Positions 23,343 to 35,900 of a DNA stretch of 64,000 bases are shown in pieces. The notes under the pieces were generated by a model. That model was not told the DNA's origin. It made no database searches and saw nothing but the letters and a program-made list of their open reading frames with translations. Positions within the stretch are counted from its first letter, which is position 1. The number at the start of each line of letters is the position of its first letter. Made by a program: the position numbers and the translations under genes. The stretch comes from Canna indica (Eukaryota > Streptophyta > Magnoliopsida > Zingiberales > Cannaceae). The stretch covers positions 80,005,501-80,069,500 of the forward strand of contig CP136890.1 of NCBI GenBank assembly GCA_034359265.1. The letters are read 5' to 3'.

Positions 23343-23572
23343 TGGATAATTTGGGAATATAGTTATTTGTATTGCACTTACGTTTTTCTTTTAATCGTTA
23401 ACTTATTCTAAATTTCGGCAGCATCTCTCTTGTTCTCCGATACACGCCCAGATGATATGCGTATTCGGAGAACTGTAGGGAGATACTGCCGAAATTTAGA
23501 ATGAAGTTAGTGGTTAAAAGAAATACTTAGTGCAATATGAATAACATAAATCCCGAATGGAATAGGACAATC
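23343..23572 (+). ncRNA. Long foldback in the CACTA-2 transposase leader
   Basis: An outer arm from about 23343 and an inner arm from 23385 pair with sequence ending at 23523 and about 23572, with a loop of about 11 bases near 23449-23459. The inner stem pairs about 64 bases at roughly 90 percent by eye; both arms share AAATTTCGGCAG and GTTCTCCGA words. The whole stem is about 100 bp. It ends about 50 bases before the transposase start. Equivalent foldbacks lie at the same place in CACTA-1 and CACTA-3. Whether it yields small RNA or controls translation is inference. Confidence 0.75.
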
Positions 23573-23620
23573 TCACCTAAAGACATTAACCAAAGAAATT
23601 GTCATTGATTGACATAATCA

Positions 23621-26600
23621 TGTCGGCTGATCGAAGTTGGATGTACCGACGTCTTGATCGTGGAGCTTTAACGAATGAGTTTCGATTAGGCGTAATGTAC
23701 TTCCTAAATTTTGCTTATTCGAATCGAAAATTTGTTAGCGTCGGTGATAAAATCCGATGTCTGTGACGCATTTGCTTGAATGGACGATTTTTGGATCGGG
23801 AGACTTTCACTCTGCATCTATATTACAAAGGATTTGCACTAAGATATTTTCTATGGACTTGTCATGGGGAGTCATGTGAAGTCGGGACGTCGAGCAATCC
23901 TGTCGTTCAGACATATGGTGAATCTTCCTCTGCTGGTGCTTCTTCATCCAGTCAATCTAATCCCTATAGAACTATGATACTTGATAGTCTTGAGGGTCAA
24001 TTCCACTTGAATGATAATGTTGATCGGCCAGTTACTCAGACATAAGTCCCACCAGATACTACAGCGGTTGATATCACAGAAGTACAAACTGCGGTAGAGA
24101 TTGAATTGTCAAATAAAGAAGTTGTAGAATTTTACGAGATGTTGAAAGATGCCGATGAACCTTTGTATGAGAATTGTCCTAAATACACTAGGTTTTCAGC
24201 AATGACACAACTCCTAAACATCAAGGCCGATTGTAATATCAGCGGGTTGCGTATGATCGGATTACAGGATTGATTAATGGAATGCTGCCTACTGATAACA
24301 ACTTTGAGCCAACTTTTTATAAAACTAAAAAGATGATGAGAAAATTGGGGCTTGGGTACGAAAAAATACATGCGTGCCAAAATAATTGCATTTTATATTA
24401 TAAAGAAAATGTGCAGTTGGATAAATGTCATGTATGTCAACATCCTCGTTACAAGCAGAAGAAATCGGTCCGATAGAAAAATATCCCGTTTAAGGTGCTT
24501 CGGTATTTTCCACTAACACCGAGGCTTCAAAGATTATTCATGTCGGAAAAGACAGCCCCCTACATGAGTTGGCATGTAAGAAGTCGTGATGATACAGTAA
24601 TGACTCATCCATCCGACAGTGAAGCATGGAAGCATTTGGATACATGTTATCATTCATTTGCTAGGGATACTAAAAATATCAGATTAGGATTGTGCACAGA
24701 TGGTTTTAATCCGTTTGGACATTCTGCAACTCCTTATTCAGTTTGGCCAGTGCTGCTGACAATTTATAATTTGCCACCGTCAATGTGTATGAAAGATGAA
24801 TTTATTTATCTTTCGATGATTATTCCGGGTCCTAAGGGTCTGTGAAAAGAAATTGATGTGTTTCTCAGACCCTTGATAGATGAATTGAAAACATTGTGGA
24901 CTTAGGGAGCTGTCACTTATGATTGTCATCGGAAGCAAAACTTCAATTTAAAGGCCGCGATCTTGTGGACAATCAATGATTTCGCGGCATACTGCATGTT
25001 GTCTGGTTGGAGCACTCACGGCCGACTCTCTTGTCCGTATTGTATGGAACACTCTAAATCAATCAGTCTTCATAACAAACGAAAAATCTCATTTTTTGAT
25101 TGTCATCGTCGATTCCTACCGGCTAACCATCAGTATCGAAGGAATTGTAATAAATTTACTAAGGGCAGAGTCGAAAGAGATGGGCCACCACTGATGTTGT
25201 CTGGTGAACAAATGTTAGCACGTGTTTCAGCACTTCCAGATATAGTATTTGGTCGGAATGAAAGAGTGTCAGCCTTTGGTCAAACACATAACTGAGTGAA
25301 AAAAAGTATCTTTTGGAAATTGCCCTATTGGAGTTCATTACTGATTCGACATAATTTAGATGTCATGCACATTGAAAAAAATATGTTTGATAATATTTTC
25401 AACACTTTGATGGATGTTTCTGGAAAAACTAAAGATAATGTCAAAGCCCGACATGATCTGAAAATACTTTGTAAAAGACCAGAGTTGGAGTTACAAGAGG
25501 TCGACGGATGATATCTGAAACCGAAGACCCCGTATGTGTTAAATAAACAACAGTTCAAAGATATTTGTCAATGGATAAAAGAACTCAGATTACCCGATGG
25601 ATATGCTTCAAACTTATCTCGATGTGTGAACGTCAATGAATGCAAAATATCAAGGATGAAGAGCCATGATTGTCATGTATTCATGCAGAGATTGCTTTCG
25701 ATCATATTCCGAGATCTTCTACCTGATAATATTTGGGGTCCGTCGACTGAATTAAGTATATTTTTTAGAAACATTTGTGCAAATGTCCTTCGAGTCGAAG
25801 ATCTGTCAACACTTGAAAGTAATATTGTTGAAATCATATGCAAGTTGTAGCAGTTTTTCCCTCTTGCATTTTTTGACTCGATGGAGCATCTACCGATACA
25901 CTTGGCATACGAGGCACGAGTCGGTGGCCCCGTTCAATATCGATGGATGTACTTATTTGAAAGATACATGAATCGTCTGAAGAAAAAAGTAAAGAACACC
26001 GCAGCTGTTGAAGGATCAATATCTGAATCGTATATCATCCAAGAAATTTCAACATTCTACTCATTTTACTTTGAATCGACAGTACAGACAAGATATGATC
26101 GTCTTCCACGTAACGATGATGGGGGAGTTCGACTTTCAGATGGACGTTTAAATATATTTTGTCACTCTGGTCGTGCTTTTGGTTCTCATCCATCTCGACA
26201 CTTAAGCGAGGAAGAGTATCATTTGGCACACTTGTATGTATTACTCAATTGTCTAGAGATTAAACAATTCATTGAAATATTTGACATTGAGGTGGTGCAA
26301 AAATACTCTATTCACAACGATCAAGAATTGGAGAGATTACGAAATTGTGATTTCCCTACATGGATTCAAGCTTATAGCAAAGATCACCGAGCTGAAATAG
26401 ATGAAAGAATATTTGAGTTTGTTAGTGGACCGTCGCGACTAGTGTCCTGTTATAGTGGATATTTTGTTAATGGATACAAATTTCACACGGTGGAATATGC
26501 ATTTACAAAAAAGACGATGAATGTCGGGGTCTGCGTGAAAGGGACAACCTATGTTGAATATGATATGGATTTTTATGGACTGGGGGAAGAAGTGATAGAG

Positions 26601-27104
26601 TTGCACTACTTCGGGTTAAAATCAGTGATCTTATTTAGATGTCATTGGTTTGATACAACAGAAAGGGGCATGAAAGTTCATCCAAAATACAAACTTGTTG
26701 AGGTTAATTACAAATCGAAATTGGCAGCAAATGAGCCTTTTATATTGACATCACAAGCCGAACAAGTATATTACGCGACGTATCCGGCTCGAAATAAAGA
26801 TAGTGTAGATTGGCGTGTAGTATGTAAGACTAAAGGCAGAGAAAAAATTAATCCGGTAGCAGGAGAAAATGAGCCGATACCTGATGTGATAGATGGTTTC
26901 TATCAAGAAGATGATCCTCTTGTTGTAGATCGTATTATTCCAATACTCGAGGGTGCAGACACAGCGTCAATTCAATTAGAAGTTGAATATGTTGATGATA
27001 ACGATCATGAAATTGAGAAAGCTGGAGATGAAGAAGATGAAGAAGATGAAGAAGAGGAAGAAGAGGAAGAATTCGAAGACTATTACTCAGATGATGAGGA
27101 ATAA
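23621..27104 (+). pseudogene. CACTA-2 transposase (Transposase_21 type)
   Basis: The N-terminal Transpos_assoc-like module starts at ATG 23621 (MSADRS), slips frame near 23640 and shows a stop at 23764. A Ser-rich linker, LGLGYEKIHAC and the Transposase_21 core follow (IRLGLCTDGFNPFG, LSGWSTHGRLSCPYC, HNLDVMHIEKN). The last part (25881-27104) is one open frame of 407 codons with DUF4218-like (LAYEARVGGPVQYRWMYLF) and DUF4216-like (TMNVGVCVKGTTY, HPKYKLVEVNYKSKL) regions and an acidic tail. There is one frameshift near 24245 and stops at 24043, 24474, 24843, 24905, 25293, 25509 and 25848, so it is inactive. Its job was cutting the CACTA ends. Confidence 0.92.
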
Positions 27105-27180
27105 TTGTATAGTATATCTTATATTAAATATATCTTTACTATATATATAATAATCTAATTATATGCATATTTGACAGATA

Positions 27181-28636
27181 TGTCTGGTCGTGGTTATCAC
27201 CGTAGGAGAGCTTTAGAGTCTCCGATTGGTGAGACTCCAGCACTCACTAAGCACGTTGATCCTCCTACCGATGATACTGCTGAGGCTAGTACATCTAGAC
27301 GCAGGCGGCCACGTGGGCCGAATAGGTAGAAGCCTCCACCAACCGCAGAGTCACGCAGATTCATTAGCGTGATTGGGGAGTGGTAATATATCATGAATTA
27401 TGAATCATTAAAAATTCATTATATCATAATATAGTTATTAAATTTTATTTTTGTTGTGCAGGTTTGAGCAAGAAGAAGTGCCAAGGAGCATTTCTTCTAC
27501 CATTCGACGATATATGCATGGGGCATGGCCCACATGGTCTCACGTGCCCAGTGAGCATGTCGATATGCTATGGCGCGAGTTTGAGGCACATATTAATTTT
27601 TTTTTGTACATGCATGATGATTAATATTGGTACTGATATTATTATTTTGCAGGCTCGCTTTACATGGGCCGAGGACCAGAGGCCCTTCATTTACGCTGCT
27701 TGGGAGGCCATTTCCCGGGCGAGGTACAACAGGCAGCTGGGGCAGGCCCGGTCCCAGGCTATGGCCCGAGCTGGTACCACTAACATCGCGGAGAATCGGG
27801 GATACGGCCCCAATTGAATTACTCCAGATATATGGGACCAACTCATGGCATTATGGTCGACGGATCGATGGCAGGAGGTTTCTAGGATAGCAGCTAGAAA
27901 CCGCATGTCGGCGGGAGGAGCGCGTCACACTGGCGACTCTATTGCATTTGCGGTGCACGCGAATCGTATGGTAAGTATACCTTACTTTTAATTTTATATT
28001 TTATTTGTTACTCTGTGTACTAATTAATGTATTTGTTTTGTAATTGTAGACGACAGTGTTGGACGACGGGACTGTCCAGCGACCCTCCCCGATGGCGGTG
28101 TTTGAGCGGACACACCGTCGAGTGCATGGGATGGGAGAGTACGTCGACAACCGCGCTGCATTTATTATGGTAAGTATATTTGTTTAAATTATTCATTATA
28201 TATTTATAATTTAAGTTTTATGAAAAATATTGAACTCGAGTAGGAGACCTACAGTCAGACGGTGATACAGCGCGGAGGCACCTCCGATAACTTTGACGCA
28301 GTAGCGTGGGTCGATGCTGCAGGTGGCTGGGACCACGACCGCGTATATGATTTTGCAGATAGTGGTCATGCGTGAGCCGTGCTAGGGCCACTTGGGGCAC
28401 CAACCCCTCCGGTCGCTGGTGAGCGGCTGTCCACCTCCAGGTCTAGTTATGATCATAGTAGCAGGATAAGGACATTGGAGGAGATGGTCGCGCGTCAAAC
28501 TGAGATGATGGAGTGTCAGAGTCAGATGATGGTAGAGATGCATGCTATGCTACGCAACATGTCAGGTTATCCTTCGGCATCATCTGATCCATCGTCCTCG
28601 AGTCAGTCCACGCCGGTGTACACTCAAGCACTCTAG
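27181..28636 (+). pseudogene. CACTA-2 second gene (Transposase_24/TNP1-like), five exons
   Basis: Starting from ATG 27181 the exons read MSGRGYHRRRALESP...ISVIGEW, then FEQEEVPRSISSTIRRYMHG (27463-27585), ARFTWAEDQRPFIYAAWE (27653-27970), TVLDDGTVQRPSPMAVFER (28050-28170) and ETYSQTVIQRGGTS to the end at 28636. Introns begin GT and end AG where checked. The last exon contains a heptad-like region (EEMVARQTEMMECQSQMM). Stops occur near 27328, 27817 and 28374. It corresponds to the second protein of En/Spm elements. It lies about 75 bases downstream of the transposase stop. Confidence 0.8.
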
Positions 28637-29308
28637 ACCCCGCCATATGATCGAGATCGTCCTCCATCGTCATCGTGAGATTTATTTATTTATTTTCATA
28701 TTGACTTTGTTACTTAGGTTTAATTTGTTTTGTTTGTATATTGATACTTCAATTTTGCATTTGAATAGTTTTTATATGATTGTGGATACAAATAAACATC
28801 TATATAATTGTTTTGATATATATATCTGGGTGTATTTATGATGTGTGAATGAATGTATGTATGGGTGTATGGGTGTGTGAGTTATATATCAGATAATGTA
28901 TCAATGTATTAATGGAAATTTGGAATTTTAAAATTTTCTCTGTTGCAGGAATTGGTCATCAGCAACGGCTTTCCCACGGCCGTCCGTGGGAAAGCCGTTA
29001 TTAAAAGTGTATCGTAAGCCGTTGCTGATGTCATACAGCAACGGCTTAGCAACGGTCTTTCACTAACGGCCTTGCCACAGCCTCACGGGCCGTTGCTAAC
29101 AATGTTATCAGCAATGGCCTCGTGTCCGTGGAAAAGCCGTTGCTGATAATATTATTAGCAATGGCCCGATCGGCTGTTGCTGATCCGTTGCTAAATTATC
29201 AGCAACGTGTTTTTCTGCCACGGCTCCGTTGCAACGGGCCGGGCCGTTGCAAGCCGTTGTTGATGTCCTTCAACAACGCTGTTGCTGATGCCCATTTTTC
29301 CAATAGTG
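28637..29308 (+). other. CACTA-2 3' noncoding region and right subterminal repeats
   Basis: The segment 28680-28940 is AT-rich with GT-rich simple sequence near 28830-28880 and holds no gene. From about 28950 to the terminus the sequence is a dense field of GCCGTTGCTGA and CAGCAACGGC words in both orientations. Confidence 0.8.
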
Positions 29309-29532
29309 TATCTTGGTGTGAATCCTTTTGTGTACAAATGCATTGTGACAGTTTCCCAATCCAAAAATATTATGTTTGAACATTTTCGGCACGGACATCG
29401 GATTTTATCACCACTAAGGAATTTTTTATTCGAGTAGGCAAAATTTAAGAAGTAAGTTACGCCTACTTGAAATTCGTCTATTATAGCTCCTCGATGAATT
29501 CGTCCGTACATGCAACTTCGATCACCCGACAA
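29309..29532 (-). pseudogene. CACTA-1 transposase N-terminal module
   Basis: This is the Transpos_assoc-like start of the CACTA-1 transposase, with MYGRIHRGAI, NFAYSNKKFLSGDKIRCPC and a CRKC pair. It was separated from the rest of the gene by CACTA-2, whose TAT duplication marks the break at 29309. The expected ATG at 29532 is TTG, so the start codon is lost. CACTA-3 lies 84 bases upstream in the leader. Confidence 0.88.
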
Positions 29533-29615
29533 GTTCTATCAAAAAGTTGGCAATATCTTTAGGTTAATGTCTTTAGGTGGGATGGTCCTATTCCATTCGA
29601 GATTCATGTTATTTA

Positions 29616-30400
29616 CACTACTAAAAATCAAGCCTTTTGCGACAGCACTTTTGCGATGACAATGGTGGCGGTCGCATATGCGACGGTTCTGCGACTGCTA
29701 GCCGCAGCAGTCGCGTAGAGGCCAACTATGCGACGGTTTTGCGATCGCCTTTTTCGCCATCGCAATTTTGGTACCCCGACGACAGAGTGGCGACCACTTG
29801 CGTCCGTCACTTTGCGACTGATATAGCCATCGCAGAATGTTATTAAATTCCCCGCCCAAACCCTTTTTTTTTCACTTCCCCTGCTCAACCCGATCTATAT
29901 CACTCGTTCTCTCTGCGGCCGCACGCCGATTGCCACACGCCGATCGCCGCACGCCGCACACCGACCGCCGCCTACTGCTCGTCGCCCGCCACAAGCAGGC
30001 CTCGCCGCTGCTCGACTGTTCAACCGCCGATATTCTCCTCTCTCTCTCTCTCTCTCTCGTCCGAAACCCTAGCCGATGGCTAGGGTTTATACTTGAAACC
30101 TAATTGATTAAGTGATATGTGTGATATGTATGATATGTATTTATCAAATAGAAAATTACTCTTCCTAATTTATACTGGAAACCTAATTCATTAAGTGATA
30201 TGTGTGTCCTCAATTGATTCTTTGCATGAAAAAAATTAAAAGTGCATGTTGTGATCATGCATGTGTCTGCTTATATTAGGGATTGCAAGGTTAGTTAGCT
30301 AAGATTTTGAGCATTAGTTTACATGTCTAATAGACCTTCATTGACAATGTGATATAAATTATATAACTATTGAATTGATCAGAATGATATGTTTCTTAGT
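29616..30400 (+). other. CACTA-3 left end: subterminal repeats and leader
   Basis: The segment 29630-29840 is filled with TTGCGACGG/CCGTCGCA words in both orientations, which are subterminal repeats. The segment 29880-30100 is GC-rich leader with a CT microsatellite (about 30030-30058) and an inverted AACCCTAGCC/GGCTAGGGTT pair. The segment 30100-30400 is AT-rich with no gene seen. Confidence 0.75.
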
Positions 30401-30412
30401 TAATTTTAATTA

Positions 30413-30768
30413 CCCAGCTAGAATAGATGTTATGCATACTGATGAACCAACAGCTAATCCTGCCAACTCTCCTACCTGTAAAAAAGAAAGAGAGAGATGT
30501 TAGAATTAGCATCTCCTTTAGAGAGAAGAAGAATTAACAATTAAGAAGAAGTACTTACAGCTTCTGTATCAGTTGCTACTGCTGATGTAACAAACATCAT
30601 ACAGGTCACCACAATTTCAATAACCAAAGCCTTCATTGCTGTATCACCAGGGGTTGTTGTCCCCAGATTGGTGATTGGATGTAATACCTCTCGGAGGACG
30701 AAGGAGGCAACCAAGGCGCCTGAAATTTGGGCCATCCAATAGAATGCATGTATCTCCAGTTGAGGCAT
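30413..30768 (-). pseudogene. Captured NIP aquaporin fragment (NIP2/Lsi1-like), two exons
   Basis: The minus strand has an exon ending at 30559 ([33 protein letters not shown]), a donor GTAAGT, an intron of about 83 bp ending TTACAG, and an exon from 30475 down to about 30413 (VGELAGLAVGSSVCITSILAG minus its final residue is the conserved TM4-5 region). The match is to nodulin-26-like intrinsic proteins and looks closest to the silicon-transporter subgroup. The NPA motif regions on either side are absent, and one codon appears missing in the EIVVT/CMMF stretch. It is a truncated genomic copy retaining its intron, so it was captured as DNA rather than as cDNA. Confidence 0.85.
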
Positions 30769-30909
30769 TTTATTATGCTACACTACTTGCTTGGCAGCAT
30801 ACTACGCCGTTTAATCTTATTCCAGATTTTACTGTGCATATTTTCCCTACTGCATCATCTAGAGTTGCTTATTCATATATGCTAGTAATACTGGCTCTCA
30901 TTATGTACC

Positions 30910-30962
30910 AGGGGGAGGAGCTGCTGCTGCCTACATAGAGTGCAGTGCAAAGACTCAGCAAG
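30910..30962 (+). pseudogene. Captured ROP/RAC small GTPase exon fragment
   Basis: The plus strand reads QGEEL and then, after a small internal deletion and frame change, AAAYIECSAKTQQ followed by GTATGT. This is the conserved C-terminal GTPase region of plant ROP proteins, and the exon break after TQQ fits their gene structure. The fragment is only about 53 bases, so the call rests on a short, very conserved peptide plus the splice site. It lies in opposite orientation to the aquaporin piece 140 bases away. Confidence 0.7.
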
Positions 30963-31259
30963 TATGTGCTCCTCCAATTCTCTCACTCCATGTTTTAAAT
31001 TCATTCACATCTTCTGATGGTTTTCTTCCATGATATAATTAAAACCTTGACTTATGTGTCAAGGTTTTCTAGCTAGGTAATTTAATTACCCTTGAAGTCC
31101 TACATTTTAAAAATGTTTTTCCTGGTTAACTTTAATTCTCTGCAAGGTCGATCTGTGACTTATTCCAATGCTTTAATTGTCATTGAGAGATTCAATTGCT
31201 GCAATTTGTATATATAAATACTGTAACTTATCAAGTCTTTTCTACTGTTATCAAGACCA

Positions 31260-32200
31260 AACTATGTAGGCTTTAAATCAACATCCAAACAAGTGTCAGT
31301 AATGTCTGAATACCAGCCATCTTCATTCAGCAACTCCTTTACCTTCTCACACTTGCAGTACTGCTCTTGCACATTGATACAAGTAGGCCATAAGCCCAGT
31401 AGGATGCCACTCAGTGAGGGTATCTCCAAGTATCAACAACACCACCCTTCCTAATCCTCATTCTGAAACCATCCTGTGATAAGAGCATAAGAGAGTATAC
31501 AGATAAGAGTTAAGTAAGATGCATTTACCAGCCTGTGATATCAAACCTTTCCCCTAAGACTCTATCCTCTTCATCAATGCATCAGCAATCTTGTCCTGAT
31601 ATTGTTACTCAATCGATCTTGCAGGAGCTACAAAAGTCCCAAGGTAACACATTAGATACCTCCCTTCTTTTATGTTAAAACTTGGCAAATATTATGTTTT
31701 GCTTCCACATCACAATCAACTGGAAAGAAAGATTTCTGATTTCACCATAGACCTTCTAATCACTTAAACTACAATACAGATCAAGTGCAAAATCCACATG
31801 AATAGTAAACCCCTTAGCTAGCTTGAATGGTATTATTTTCTTCAAGTCTCCAAACTTATTAATAATGGTAGATAAATATTTGTTCCATAATTATGAATAA
31901 GTAGAGGGATAGTGGATCGCCGTGCCTTATCCCCCTGAAACTTCTAGAAACCTAGAAACCTCATCACTAATTCTGCAAGAAAAACATACATCTTGAAGGC
32001 AACCTGTAGTCCTAAAAATAAACTTCTTATGAAAACCCATCATCCTCATCACCATATAGATAGCATTCCACGACCCTGTTGTATGCTTTCTCTAAATCTA
32101 ATCTGAAAATAACATAAGGGGTTTTTGGCCTTAGACTTGTATACAAGAGTTCACAATTTCATGATGAAGCTTCTTTCAACAATGGGGCTCCATCTTTACA
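31260..32200 (-). mobile_element. L1-type LINE fragment inside CACTA-3
   Basis: On the minus strand the block shows decayed LINE RT motifs in order: VILRLDLEKAYNRV, FRGIRHGDPLSLYS, then IIPFKLAKGF, a thumb-like KIADALMKRI and GLISQAG, and a C-terminal VKELLNEDGWYSDI. There are many stops. No poly(A) or duplication is clear. It lies between the captured gene pieces and the transposase leader. Confidence 0.75.
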
Positions 32201-32619
32201 CGCTGAAAAATAGCAGAATTTGTATCCTTTGTCTATCCTTTCTTCTTCATTGGGCCAAGATCAATAATGTTGACATTATTTAACTGATGAGCTCATCTCA
32301 AAAACCGCTCTTTATTAATTTGCAATATATATTATGCTCCTTTTGCTGCATTAATTAGTCGTAGTTATACGTGATTGAAACGGTTGGTCATATATATAAG
32401 ATGCTCTTTTTAATTTTTCCTTTCGTTAAAGGGCTTAATCATGTTAGCTGTTGAAAATAATGTTATGATTCACGAGTTGATAAAGTGACACGAATTTATC
32501 GACCGTTGGATCATAATTTTTTTTACAATACCTTAGATTCGTTCGGAGATCGTATCGTTATTTATAAGAAGTACAAAACTTATAGATTCTTTATGATTTC
32601 TGAATTGTCCTTGATCAGA

Positions 32620-32835
32620 CAGTTTGGGATCAAAATTATTCTACTTGCAGTTAAATATTTTTTTTAACATTCATTTCAGTTTGAAATTCTAGCAGATATC
32701 TCTTATTCTCCGGGTATGCGCTTAGATGATATGCATACTTGGAGAACTGTAGGGAAATGCTGCCAGAATTTCGACTGAAATTGAATGTTAAAAAGAATAT
32801 TTAAATGCAAGTAGAATAATTTGATTCCCGAATGG
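32620..32835 (+). ncRNA. Long foldback in the CACTA-3 transposase leader
   Basis: Sequence from about 32620 to 32720 pairs with 32733 to 32835. Outer arms share ATTATTCTACTTGCA with its complement downstream; inner arms share AACATTC and TTCTCCG words. The arms differ from those of CACTA-2 in the outer half yet still pair, so base pairing has been kept while sequence changed. The transposase ATG is at 32903, about 70 bases downstream. Confidence 0.75.
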
Positions 32836-32902
32836 AATAGGACCACCCCACCTATGAATATTTCTAAAGAAGTAATTGTTGTGATATATCACGTACAGAA
32901 TC

Positions 32903-35900
32903 ATGACGGAAGATCATAGTTGGATGTACCGTCGGATGTACCGTAGAGGTTTACTTGAAGAATTCAAGAGCAGTGTTAAGGAATTTTTGAACTTCGCATA
33001 TTCAAATCCGCAATTTGTCAATGCTTACAAAATCAGATGTTTGTGTCGTCGGTGTGTCAACTTGTTTTTTCTAAACCGACAGGCAGTGACATTGCACCTA
33101 TATAGAAATGGTTTCATGAATTGTTACTATCGATGGATTTCACACGGGGAGTCATTCATAGGCATATCATCGTATGAATTAGGAGGCCAGTTGTCTAATA
33201 TTGGATCTTCGTTCGCAACTCATACAACATCCGTTGAGCAGCCGTATAGAAATATGGTCTTGGATGCTCTGGGCGGTCGTGAATTCCAAAGGTTGCCAAT
33301 GCCTCACACAGAATTAGGAGGTCAGTCGTCAAGTACTGAAGCGACAATGGATATAGAGTGTGAGCCACAAGTAGAACCGGAAATTCAAATAGAGCTACCA
33401 AATCGAGAAGCAGCACAGTTTTATGATTTACTAGAAAGTTGCATATGAACCATTGTATGAAGGTTGTGATGAATATTCAAAGTTGTCAATAATGACTCAA
33501 ATGTTAAACATTAAGTCTGACTACAACGTAACTGAGATAGCATATAATCGATTTTTCGAGCTTTTTCACAAAGCGTTGCCTAAAGATAACAAACTGGATG
33601 ACAGTTTCAATAAGACGAAAAAGATGATGAAGATACTTGGTCTAGGGTATTAGAAAATTCATGCATGTCAGAACAACTGCATTCTTTATTACAATGAATA
33701 CGCAAACTTGACCCATTGTCCAACATGTGAACATCCACGGTACAAAGAGAAATCTTCGAGTATGCAGAAAGATATATCGTTTAAGGTTCTTCGGTATTTC
33801 CCAATAATTCCCAGATTGAAGCGGTCGTTCATGTCTGAAAAAATAGCCCAACATATGATATGGCATGCTAAGAGTCGTGATCCGAATGTTATGACTCATC
33901 TGTCTGACAGTGAAGCATGGAAACATCTTGATCGATGTTATCCATCATTTGCAAGTGATCCTAGAAATGTCAGACTAGGGTTATGTATTGATGGGTTCAA
34001 TCCATTCGGTCAATCATCCACTTCATATTCTATTTGCCGCCGTCGATGTGCATGAAAGATGATTTCATATTTTTGAGTATGGTAATCCCAGGACCAAGGG
34101 GACCAAGAAAAGAATTGGATGTGTTCCTTCGACCGTTAATTGATGATTTAAAGAACTTGTGGGACGATGGAGTCACCACTTATGATATTCATCAAAAAAG
34201 GAATTTCAAGTTAAGGGCCGCATTGTTGTAGACAATTAGTGACTTCCCGACATATGCTATGTTGTCTGGTTGGAGCATTCACGGGAGGCTTGGTTGTCTG
34301 TATTGTATGGAACGAACAAAAGCATTCTGTCTTCGGCATGGACGAAAGATTTTATACTTTGACTGTCATCGTCAATTTTTGCCACTTGATCATCCATACC
34401 AAAGAAATAGAGATAAATTCATCAGGGGCAGAGTGGAAAAAGACAGATCGGGTTTCTGTATTATCGGATATCACATTCAGAGAGGTTGACAAAATTAGTG
34501 GTTTCGGAGAAAGACAGAATTGGGTCAAAAAAGTATATTCTGGGAACTGCCGTACTGGAGCTCATTACTAGTTCGACACAATTTGGATGTGATGCACATT
34601 GAAAAGAATGTGTTTGAGAACATTTTTAATACAGTGATGGATTTTGCAGGAAAAACAAAAGATAATGTGAAGGCAAGAATGGACTTAAAAGTATATTGCA
34701 AACGTCCAGATTTAGATCTACAGGAGGTGAACGGCAAATAAGTTAAACTGAAAGCCTCTTATGTTCTCAGTAAGCAAAAATAAAAAGATATTTGCCAATG
34801 GATAAAAGATCTCAAATTACTAGATGGCTATGCATCTAATTTAGCTCAATGCGTCAATGTAGACGAAGGTAAAATATCAGGAATGAAAAGTCATGACTGT
34901 CATGTGTTCATGTAGAGACTACTCTCTATTGCATTCCACGATATTTTACCAGACAAAATTTGGGGTTTGTTAACTGAGCTTAGCTTGTTCTTCGGAGATA
35001 TCTGCGCCAATGCCCTCCGTATCGAAGATATGGAAAAGCTAGAAAAAAATATTGTAGAAATTCTTTGCAAATTAGAGCAGATATTTCCACTTGGATTTTT
35101 TGATTCGATAGAGCATCTACCGGTTCACTTAGCATACGAGGCAAGAGTTGGTGGTCCGGTTCAGTATAGGTGGATGTATTTATTCGAGAGGTGTATGCAG
35201 AGGTCAAAAAGGAAAATAAAAAATACAACTACGGTGGAACGTTCAATAAGTGAAGCTTATATAATTCAGGAGATATCAACTTTTTGTTCTTTCTATTTCG
35301 AGTCCAATGTGCACACAAGTTTGACTCGTCTTCCCCGAAATGATGAAGGGGGAAATGTGAACGTTCTAGGTTTTCTACCAATATTTTATTTTCCTGGTCG
35401 TGGTTTGGGCTCACGTCCACCGAGATATTTTACTGAATATGAGTACCATCTTGCACAATTATATGTACTGATGAATTGCCCCGAGGTTGATCCTTTCATT
35501 CAAAAATTTGACACGGAAGTTCGTACACAGACACCGAATATATTCGAGGAAGAATTACAAGATAAATGTAGCACAGAATTTCCAAATTGGTTCAAAACTT
35601 GGTCGAGTGAACATATTCAAGAAATAGACAACAAATTACTCGAGTTAGCATGTGGACCGTCACGACTAGTCTTATGCTATAACAGATACTTTGTGACTGG
35701 ATATAAATTTCATACAAAGGAGTACTCAACCACAAAGAAGACAATGAATGTCGGTGTTTGTGTCAAAGGCTCCACTTGGATTGATTGTGATTGTGATTCC
35801 TACGCACTACTTGAGGAAGTACTTGAGCTTCAATATGTTGGGTGCAAAAAAATAATGATATTCAAATATCACTGGTTTGACACATCATCTAGAGGGAGTC

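Larger units (their letters stand above)
22312..29308 (+). mobile_element. CACTA-2: complete-length CACTA transposon
   Basis: The termini are CACTACTAGAAA and the inverted TTTCCAATAGTG, with duplication TAT at 22309-22311 and 29309-29311. It is 6,997 bp and inserted in the N-terminal transposase region of CACTA-1 in opposite orientation. From left to right it has subterminal repeats, a GC-rich leader, a 26-bp minisatellite, a long foldback, transposase, second gene and subterminal repeats. The transposase has several stops, so it would depend on an active relative. Confidence 0.95.

Noticed and set aside
23395..23530. The leader foldback as an independent MITE inserted in CACTA-2
   Set aside because: The same foldback sits at the same position in all three CACTA elements and shows no target duplication, so it is part of the element.
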